This document shows, one piece after another, positions 1 to 4,892 of a stretch of 7,974 nucleotides of DNA (positions within the stretch are counted from its first letter, which is position 1; each line of letters starts with the position of its first letter). A program made the position numbers and the translations under genes. The stretch comes from Patescibacteria group bacterium. GTDB lineage: Bacteria; Patescibacteriota; Microgenomatia; UM-FILTER-40-11. The stretch spans positions 1-7,974 of the forward strand of contig JAMCYY010000010.1 in NCBI GenBank assembly GCA_023473205.1, read 5' to 3'. The notes beneath the pieces are model-generated. The model saw only the letters and a program-made list of their open reading frames with translations. It made no database searches and was not told where the DNA came from.

Positions 1-1
1 T

Positions 2-142
2 TCCGGTGAAGAAGATGCCATTGACTTTGCCTGCGAAAAAATTCCAGGTTTCGGGCAAGAGTTTTCCCAGGCAATCGAAGAGAAATTTGCTGAGCTTTTA
101 ACCAAGGTTATTGTTATTGAAGAAAGGAGGGAAGAATGTTAA
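2..142 (+). CDS. C-terminal 46 codons of an unrecognised protein (partial)
   Basis: The second plus-strand frame is open from the window edge to TAA at 140-142. It encodes an acidic helical tail that begins SGEEDAIDFACEKIPGFG and ends EERREEC. I do not recognise the family from this fragment and assign no function. Its stop overlaps the start of the next gene by seven bases (ATGTTAA, 136-142). The ribosome binding site of the next gene lies inside its last codons, a typical arrangement for translational coupling, so the two genes are probably in one operon. The 5' end lies outside the window. Confidence 0.7.
   Translation, partial: SGEEDAIDFACEKIPGFGQEFSQAIEEKFAELLTKVIVIEERREEC
123..130 (+). 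promoter_or_regulatory. Strong Shine-Dalgarno site for the 136-1575 gene
   Basis: AAAGGAGG ends five bases before ATG at 136. It is a near-perfect anti-16S match and fixes that ATG as the start even though it lies inside the preceding gene. It is the only canonical ribosome binding site I see in the window. The minus-strand genes start behind A-rich leaders with at most a weak GAAGAA. Confidence 0.85.
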
Positions 143-1575
143 ATCCTGAAGTTTATCAAGAGCAGCCAAGAGAACGCCCAGTTCCCAGCCGAGAAAACAT
201 CTGTCGGGGAAATTTATTTCAATCTCATTTGCCCGAGGTAAAGCGGCCTTTAGTCCGCGAAAGGCTTTTGCCCATGCCTGAAGAAAACCTTTGGGAGGAG
301 GCTTTAAATAAATTGGCTGAGTCTGGAAGAGAAATAAAAACAACTGTTAACAGTAAAACAGGCCAGAAGATTTTGACTAAAGAAGATAAAAATTTAGCCG
401 AGGAAATTTTTGAAGCCGTGGCGGGTAAGGAAATAATTTTACCCGTCGAAATTTCTTTTTTACGCAAACAAGCCAAAGACTTTTTAGAGATTAGCCAAAC
501 AGCTGAGCAAAAGCTTTTAGCCCGCAGCCTTTTAGGCAAAATTGATTATCAAACCAGAAAAGTTTTGGCTTCAGCCAAAAATTCCAACCAGGCCGATGGC
601 TCAAGAAAAGTATTTGAGTCAACAATCGGCTTTCGGCTCTCTTGTCTTGATTGGGAGGCTTTCTTGCCGGAATTAAATACCGCCTTAACTAAAGAAGCTG
701 CTTTTGCCGAACAAAGGCTTAAAACAAAAGGCTTAGGGAAGTTTTTGTCTTTGCCCCAGGAAGTTTCCGGTAATATTTTTAAAAAAATTATACCCCTGGC
801 TCTTCCGGCCTTGCTTCTTTTTGCCGGCTTGTTTTCATTTAAAAGTTTAAAGGATAGAGAGTTTGCTTTTTCTTTTTTGAGGAATACACCAGCGATGCAA
901 GTTGCTCCGGCAAACATAGAAACTCCGCCGCCAATTTGTTTTCAAAATTCTTTTCCTCCTTTACCAGAAAATTCTTTCAAGGAAGAACCAATTGCTATTC
1001 CGGAAATTGCTATTGGATCATTGCCGGTGACGGGTGAGGAAAAAGTTAGGGAAGAGTTTTTAACTGAAATTCCTTCAGTTCAAAAAGGAGACAAGATTGT
1101 TTTGGAAGGCGAGACTTTTAAGGGCAATTCTTTTTTACTGACAGCAATCGATCCGCCGGAAAGCGGCTATTTTGGAAGGAACAAAATTGTTTGGTCCGGT
1201 TACAATTTAGCTAATCCCGGGCCAAGTATGGGAAGTATTCATTCAGGAGGATATAAAGAAGAAGACGGCCAAGTAAAGAAACTGCCTGGTCAGTTTCTCT
1301 TGGATGATGAGCTGCCGAAAATTGATTTAGTAACGGAAAAAGGCCGGGTAAAAATGAATTATGTGCTGACAATTAATTTGCCAAAAGATGTTTTCAAGTC
1401 AGATGTCAAGATAATTATGGATAAAATTTATGAAAAATATCCCTTTTTGCCAAAACAAAAATATTTTTTATTGTCTGTTTGTTATAATTATGATTCAAGC
1501 ACTGAACGCTATCAGGAAATAAAAGTGTTTTTGTTTACGCCGGTGAGGGAAAAAGTGTTGTATGAGAACAGATAG
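136..1575 (+). CDS. Single-pass membrane protein with a divergent sortase-like C-terminal domain
   Basis: 479 residues. Residues 1-215 are charged, mostly helical and probably cytoplasmic, with no signal peptide. One membrane segment lies at about 217-235 (IIPLALPALLLFAGLFSF). A proline-rich stretch (255-295) leads to about 180 residues outside. From about 311 the order of elements recalls a sortase barrel: IPSVQKGDKIVLEGE, an IVWSGYN strand (351-357) where sortases have the AGH motif, PGQFLLDDELPKIDLVTEKG (384-403), then FLLSVCYNYDSSTERYQ (444-460). That last stretch fits the sortase TLxTC motif, with Cys449 and Arg458 at the nine-residue spacing seen in class C-type enzymes. The catalytic His position appears to be Tyr356; His369 (GSIHSGG) is the nearest His. 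LPVTG, a sortase sorting motif, occurs at 296-300 between the membrane segment and this domain. Known: sortases are membrane-anchored cysteine transpeptidases that attach proteins to the cell surface. Inferred: this is an atypical or inactive relative. Exact family is uncertain; the membrane topology is firmer. It is coupled to the gene before it and has the best Shine-Dalgarno in the window. Confidence 0.55.
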   Translation: MLNPEVYQEQPRERPVPSRENICRGNLFQSHLPEVKRPLVRERLLPMPEENLWEEALNKLAESGREIKTTVNSKTGQKILTKEDKNLAEEIFEAVAGKEIILPVEISFLRKQAKDFLEISQTAEQKLLARSLLGKIDYQTRKVLASAKNSNQADGSRKVFESTIGFRLSCLDWEAFLPELNTALTKEAAFAEQRLKTKGLGKFLSLPQEVSGNIFKKIIPLALPALLLFAGLFSFKSLKDREFAFSFLRNTPAMQVAPANIETPPPICFQNSFPPLPENSFKEEPIAIPEIAIGSLPVTGEEKVREEFLTEIPSVQKGDKIVLEGETFKGNSFLLTAIDPPESGYFGRNKIVWSGYNLANPGPSMGSIHSGGYKEEDGQVKKLPGQFLLDDELPKIDLVTEKGRVKMNYVLTINLPKDVFKSDVKIIMDKIYEKYPFLPKQKYFLLSVCYNYDSSTERYQEIKVFLFTPVREKVLYENR

Positions 1576-1591
1576 AAATTATTCTAATGTC

Positions 1592-1658
1592 AAATTATCC
1601 TAATTAACCTAAACAATTTTAAATTTTTTTAGAATAATTAGGTTAATTAGAATAATTT
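1592..1658. terminator. AT-rich inverted repeat between convergent genes, possible bidirectional terminator
   Basis: Arms at 1592-1612 and 1638-1658 pair at 20 of 21 positions, with a 25-nt loop that includes T7 at 1624-1630. It fills nearly all of the 84-nt gap between the stop codons of the sortase-like gene and the DUF2207 gene, where a terminator for both directions is expected. The stem is almost free of G+C, unlike a classic intrinsic terminator, and the arms contain 9-nt quasi-repeats (AGAATAATT, AGGTTAATT, AGAATAATT). A repeat element is therefore an alternative. Both TAG stops run directly into matching sequence (TAGAAATTATTCTAAT on plus, TAGAAAATTATTCTAAT on minus). Confidence 0.55.
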
Positions 1659-1659
1659 T

Positions 1660-3522
1660 CTACCAGCTTCCGCCCCCGCCGCCGCCAAACCCGCCGCCGG
1701 AAGAGCCGCCGGAAAAGCCTGATCCTCCGGACCAGCTGGAACTGCCGCTCCATGAGGAGTTGGCTGGAGAAGTGGCTAAAGCACTGGTGGTTTCCCGGGA
1801 AAAGCCTGAGAGTTCACTGGCAAAATTAGCGGCGGTAAAACCTTCTAAATATGTTGGCGGCTTTAAGCCTAAAGCATTCATATCTTTAGCCAGTTGATTG
1901 ACCACGCCTAAGCTGATGGCAAGCGGCAAAATTTCTTCCAAAAAAAGATTTTTTTCGGCGATTTCTTCACGCCATTTGCCTTCAGTAACATAATATTTTA
2001 AACCAACAATCTGGCGGTACAAAGAATGTCCCCAGGCCGTCCGCCGCGGTAGGTTTTTAATTAATAAGGCGATGGGAAGAATGGTCAAAAGCAAAAATGC
2101 TACTGGAAAAAAGTTTTGTGTTTGGCCAAAGAACATAAAGACTCCCCAGGCAGACGGAACAAAAATTAAAGCCGCAATCGCGCCCCAGGCAGTTTTAACT
2201 TTTTGGGGATTGTCAACAAAAATTTCACCGGACAAGTTATTAAAAAGCTCATTTTTAAAGCCTTCTAAATGGCGGTAAAAGTGATATTTTAATTTTTCTA
2301 AAGAAGTGGCTGTTACAGGTGTGGTCAGGGCTTTTTTGACAATTTTTTTGGCCAAGTCTGATTGGTCATTTTTCAAAAATTTACTCGCGTTTTCCAAATC
2401 AAGGCCGGAATTAAAAAGTTTGTCCAAAAGATAAGTCTGATATCCTTTTAAACTGGCGGTGTCTTTGTCTTTTTTAATAAATAAATAATCAGTATCGGTA
2501 TGCAGAAATTTATTAGTGCTGACTTTTTTAATTTCTAAAAAGCCCAGTCTGGATAATTCCACAATTTCGGCAACAACATCTTTGGTATCCACTTTTTCAT
2601 CAATAATTGTTCCAACTTCGGCCGGGGTTAAACCTTTGATGGGTGAGTAAACCAGGGGTAAATGTTCTCTTGTCAAAAGCGGAGCGGTAACAATTGGTTT
2701 CCCCTGAGCGGAGTCGAAGGGTCTGATATAGACATTATCGGTAAGATACTTTAAATCACGGCCTTTTTTAAACCAAGCAAGGAAAATAATGGTCAAAGGA
2801 AGTAAGGCCAGGCCGTAGCCCCAATTATCTTTAATTTTTTTATCTATTTTTTGTAAGAGATTGGGGTGGATTAAAGAATTATTTTTATCAAGAGCCGTCA
2901 CAATGGTGAAATCATTGCCCCAGGTAAGGGGAGTGGTGGCAGTGAAAGTGGCGGAAGAGGATGAGCTTTCCGCGGTGCAGTCTTTTGCCTGAGCTTTAGC
3001 CTGGCTGGCAAAGCAATCAACTTGGGTAATGGGGGCAAAGGCGGAAGTGAGTGTTGCTTCGGCAAACTTAATCACCGTGTCCCATTCACTGCCGGTAACA
3101 TTCCAATAAACTTCTTCATGATCAGGATAACTTAGGACGACATCTTTGACCTCATAACTTAAAACATATGTTTGTCTGCCAATAATGGTTTTATTTGGGT
3201 CGCCAATTTTAATTTCTAAGCTTTGTTTATAACGCGAAACAGTTGCCGGAAGATTGACGCCTTGGCTGTCAGTGACGGAAATGAGCTTTAAATCAGCTTT
3301 AATGGTTTGGCCTTTGTTAGTATAAATAATGGGAATAATGCGGAAGATGCCATGTTTTGCCGCTTCAAAATTAACCTCAATAATTTCCGTGACCGCCAGA
3401 GTCATGTTCTGTTTTACTTCCAGATCACTTTTAAAGCTTTCAACAGTATAATCTGAAACTTGAGCAAAGACTGGTTTGGCTAGGAGGAAAAAAACTAAGA
3501 GTAAGATAAAATATTTTTTCAT
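1660..3522 (-). CDS. DUF2207 family membrane protein with Gly/Ser-rich tail
   Basis: 620 residues. A signal peptide (1-20, ending KPVFA) is followed by an extracytoplasmic beta-rich domain (about 22-225) with the DUF2207 start: VSDYTVESFKSDLEVKQNMTL, then HGIFRIIP. One membrane segment lies at about 234-250 (YGLALLPLTIIFLAWF), followed by a cytoplasmic region with GLTPAEVGTIIDEK (297-310), typical of the family. A hydrophobic pair lies at about 444-488, and the tail ends GGGFGGGGGGSW (609-620), the usual ending of this family. The molecular function of DUF2207 proteins is not established. Oddities: PFDSAQGK at 268-275 is encoded by a short palindromic repeat inserted in-frame between IR and PIVTAP. 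The leader and first codons nearly duplicate those of the upstream glycoside hydrolase gene. The start at 3522 is chosen because a signal peptide follows at once and only 38 bases separate it from the upstream stop. It is the last gene of the minus-strand cluster and ends on TAG. Confidence 0.9.
   Translation of the reverse strand: MKKYFILLLVFFLLAKPVFAQVSDYTVESFKSDLEVKQNMTLAVTEIIEVNFEAAKHGIFRIIPIIYTNKGQTIKADLKLISVTDSQGVNLPATVSRYKQSLEIKIGDPNKTIIGRQTYVLSYEVKDVVLSYPDHEEVYWNVTGSEWDTVIKFAEATLTSAFAPITQVDCFASQAKAQAKDCTAESSSSSATFTATTPLTWGNDFTIVTALDKNNSLIHPNLLQKIDKKIKDNWGYGLALLPLTIIFLAWFKKGRDLKYLTDNVYIRPFDSAQGKPIVTAPLLTREHLPLVYSPIKGLTPAEVGTIIDEKVDTKDVVAEIVELSRLGFLEIKKVSTNKFLHTDTDYLFIKKDKDTASLKGYQTYLLDKLFNSGLDLENASKFLKNDQSDLAKKIVKKALTTPVTATSLEKLKYHFYRHLEGFKNELFNNLSGEIFVDNPQKVKTAWGAIAALIFVPSAWGVFMFFGQTQNFFPVAFLLLTILPIALLIKNLPRRTAWGHSLYRQIVGLKYYVTEGKWREEIAEKNLFLEEILPLAISLGVVNQLAKDMNALGLKPPTYLEGFTAANFASELSGFSRETTSALATSPANSSWSGSSSWSGGSGFSGGSSGGGFGGGGGGSW
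2701..2721. repeat. Short palindromic repeat inside the DUF2207 gene, copy 1
   Basis: On the minus strand it reads CCTTCGACTCCGCTCAGG, an imperfect inverted repeat with CCCT/AGGG ends. It encodes PFDSAQG in-frame and adds no stop. It is closely related to, and in opposite orientation from, the copy at 4748-4769. Elements of this CCTTCGAC...CTCAGG type recur in many bacterial genomes as short dispersed repeats; this is recalled, not searched. Confidence 0.75.
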
Positions 3523-3548
3523 TGAATTATTTTCTTCGTATATTACGA
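3501..3548 (-). repeat. Duplicated leader and start region, DUF2207 copy (empty site)
   Basis: The 20 nt at 3501-3520 match 4784-4803 at 18 positions, and 3521-3540 match 4804-4823 exactly, including the start codon and the 18 bases before it. After 3540 the sequence continues TATTACGA. The other copy shows the same eight bases only after a 49-bp insertion. The leader offers only a weak GAAGAA ahead of ATG. It could be a transferred expression signal or the trace of a duplication. Confidence 0.85.
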
Positions 3549-3560
3549 ACCACCTTCCTT

Positions 3561-4805
3561 TTATCTCGTGAATCCATTAATCCAGTAACCCAGATCCTGG
3601 CGGTCAACTTTGCTATCACAGTTAAAATCGGCTGAATATTGCGACTGAACTACCCCGCTAACAAACTGGTTAAGCCAATAATTCAAGTCAGCCCGGTCAA
3701 CCACACTATCGCAATTGGCATTGCCGGAAAGTTTGCTGGGGATGCCTGAAGGACAAGAACAAGATGATGTTGAAGAGGGGGTTGGTAAACCAAGACCATA
3801 TTTTTGCACTAAACTTTGATATTTGCTACCCAAAGGCGTGATTGCGGCGGTATCAAGATCAGCCAGCAGGGTATGCCGATAACCGGAAACAACATCAGTT
3901 AAAATAAACCAGGCAAATCTTTGCACCATCCGGTTGCCGTCATTGGGATTGCCTAAATTAGTATTGATTTGTTCATTGCTCATAATATAATTAATGGTTC
4001 CTTCCATAAATCTTTTCATTGTTACTTCATCGGACGGACTTAAGACGGTATATTCTGAGATCCACATTTCTTTATCTTGCCAGCCAAAGTCTTTCATTAA
4101 TTTTCTTTGGGCTTTAACTTCTTCTTTGAAAAAGTTAACATCAGCTTCATTTGTCCAGCCTAGAAGATAGGTATGAGTGACAAAAACATCAATTGGCATG
4201 TTAATGCCGTATTTGTTGCGGTAATTGGTCAGCATTTGCCGGTAAAGTTCCTCATTTCTTTTGCCAAATTGTTTAAAGTACTCTTTTGTTCCGACAATTG
4301 CTCCCGGAGAAACCCGGTAGTTGGGATTAATACTTTTAACACAGTCGTACCAAGCTTTGTATTGCGCCGGATAGGTTTCCGGAGTAAAAGGACAAGATTG
4401 AGGTTGGTACATAATTTCATTACCCACGGCAAAAACAACATGTTCGGGTTGATATCTTTCCGGATGGGCGGTAATAGTTTGCTTTAGAGTGTTACATTTA
4501 GCAGCAGTATAAGCGCCGCTACTGTAAGCGCCGACTAGCGCAACATAATCCAATCCATCCCTGGCTCCGCCGGTATAACTCCAGTCCATATACCAGGTAA
4601 CGCCTAAATTTTTCCATGGCAGATAATCCTGTGCCTGGACTTTTTGGCCATTACTTAGGGTTAATTGAGAATTAAAACTGGCGCCAAAACGCAGTTGAGG
4701 ATAATTTTCATAAATACTGGCCCCCAAAACAGGCTTTGGGAGGAAGAGCCCTTCGACTTTGCTCAGGGCAAACAAGAGTAAGAGTAAGAAAATATATTTT
4801 TTCAT
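3561..4805 (-). CDS. Secreted glycoside hydrolase-like protein (clan GH-A type) with C-terminal dockerin
   Basis: 414 residues. The signal peptide (about 1-29, ending VLGA) is unusually long because ALSKVEG (13-19) is encoded by an inserted palindromic repeat. Residues 35-335 resemble a TIM-barrel glycoside hydrolase: WYMDWSYTGG near 71-80, VGNEI with Glu130 as candidate acid/base, THTY with His211, and WISEY with Glu251 as candidate nucleophile. The GNE...SEY layout is that of clan GH-A, perhaps the Asl1-like group; the family and substrate cannot be told from sequence alone. A Ser/Pro/Cys linker (SSCSCPSG) leads to a type I dockerin (359-413) with two calcium loops: N362, N364, D366, D370, D373 and D393, N395, D397, D401, D404. 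Dockerins bind cohesins, so the enzyme is probably docked outside the cell. It lies 87 nt after the PHP hydrolase gene and 38 nt before DUF2207. The start is supported by the signal peptide that follows; the Shine-Dalgarno is weak. Confidence 0.8.
   Translation of the reverse strand: MKKYIFLLLLLFALSKVEGLFLPKPVLGASIYENYPQLRFGASFNSQLTLSNGQKVQAQDYLPWKNLGVTWYMDWSYTGGARDGLDYVALVGAYSSGAYTAAKCNTLKQTITAHPERYQPEHVVFAVGNEIMYQPQSCPFTPETYPAQYKAWYDCVKSINPNYRVSPGAIVGTKEYFKQFGKRNEELYRQMLTNYRNKYGINMPIDVFVTHTYLLGWTNEADVNFFKEEVKAQRKLMKDFGWQDKEMWISEYTVLSPSDEVTMKRFMEGTINYIMSNEQINTNLGNPNDGNRMVQRFAWFILTDVVSGYRHTLLADLDTAAITPLGSKYQSLVQKYGLGLPTPSSTSSCSCPSGIPSKLSGNANCDSVVDRADLNYWLNQFVSGVVQSQYSADFNCDSKVDRQDLGYWINGFTR
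3564..3731 (-). repeat. Dockerin-coding segment, copy 1 of 3
   Basis: This segment encodes the two calcium-loop repeats, LSGNANCDSVVDRADLNYW then SADFNCDSKVDRQDLGYW. It matches the dockerin of the PHP hydrolase at 43 of 56 residues, and the DNA of the second loop is nearly identical. Both are preceded by a shared linker pattern CxCPSGxPxKLSGNA. The third copy is the fragment at 7885-7956. Such closeness between otherwise unrelated proteins points to module transfer or ongoing gene conversion within the cluster. Confidence 0.85.
4748..4769. repeat. Short palindromic repeat inside a signal-peptide coding region, copy 2
   Basis: The plus strand contains CCTTCGACTTTGCTCAGG with GCCCT and AGGGC ends. 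On the coding (minus) strand it supplies ALSKVEG in the hydrophobic core of the glycoside hydrolase signal peptide. Compared with the paralogous signal peptide of DUF2207 (MKKYFILLLVFFLLAKPVFA), the extra 7-9 residues fall exactly where this repeat sits. Confidence 0.8.
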
Positions 4806-4880
4806 TGAATTATTTTCTTCGTAGTAGTCGACTTTAGTCGACGCTCGTTTTTTGGCGCGGACTGAAGTCCGCTATTACGA
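4784..4880 (-). repeat. Duplicated leader and start region, glycoside hydrolase copy (filled site)
   Basis: The bases at 4784-4823 match 3501-3540, and TATTACGA at 4873-4880 matches 3541-3548. The 49 bases between (4824-4872) are absent from the other copy. The flanks rejoin with no base duplicated or lost, so the two leaders form a filled and empty site pair. Confidence 0.85.
4824..4872. mobile_element. 49-bp double-palindrome element (REPIN-like) in the leader
   Basis: It contains two 16-nt palindromes, GTCGACTTTAGTCGAC (4827-4842) and GCGGACTGAAGTCCGC (4857-4872), each with 7-bp arms, separated by 14 nt with a T6 run. With its flank (TAG), the first palindrome resembles the reverse complement of the second (TAGnnGACTTnAGTCnnCGC), so the element is a pair of diverged, inverted REP-like units. 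It sits 18 bp upstream of the glycoside hydrolase start and is missing from the otherwise matching DUF2207 leader. There is no target-site duplication. REP/REPIN elements are moved by Y1 (IS200/IS605-like) transposases in other bacteria; none is encoded here. The name REPIN-like describes the architecture only. Confidence 0.65.
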
Positions 4881-4892
4881 CAGAATATTTTT

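Noticed and set aside
225..917. Minus-strand open frames of 104 and 122 codons within the sortase-like gene
   Set aside because: They are antisense to a long gene with a strong ribosome site and have no start signal or recognisable domain.
4173..4487. Plus-strand 104-codon frame within the glycoside hydrolase gene
   Set aside because: It lies opposite the conserved catalytic region, has no ribosome binding site and is composed of atypical residues.
4827..4853. Hairpin followed by TTTTTT on the plus strand, resembling an intrinsic terminator
   Set aside because: No plus-strand gene ends here, and all surrounding genes are on the minus strand. The T run is the spacer of the double-palindrome element.
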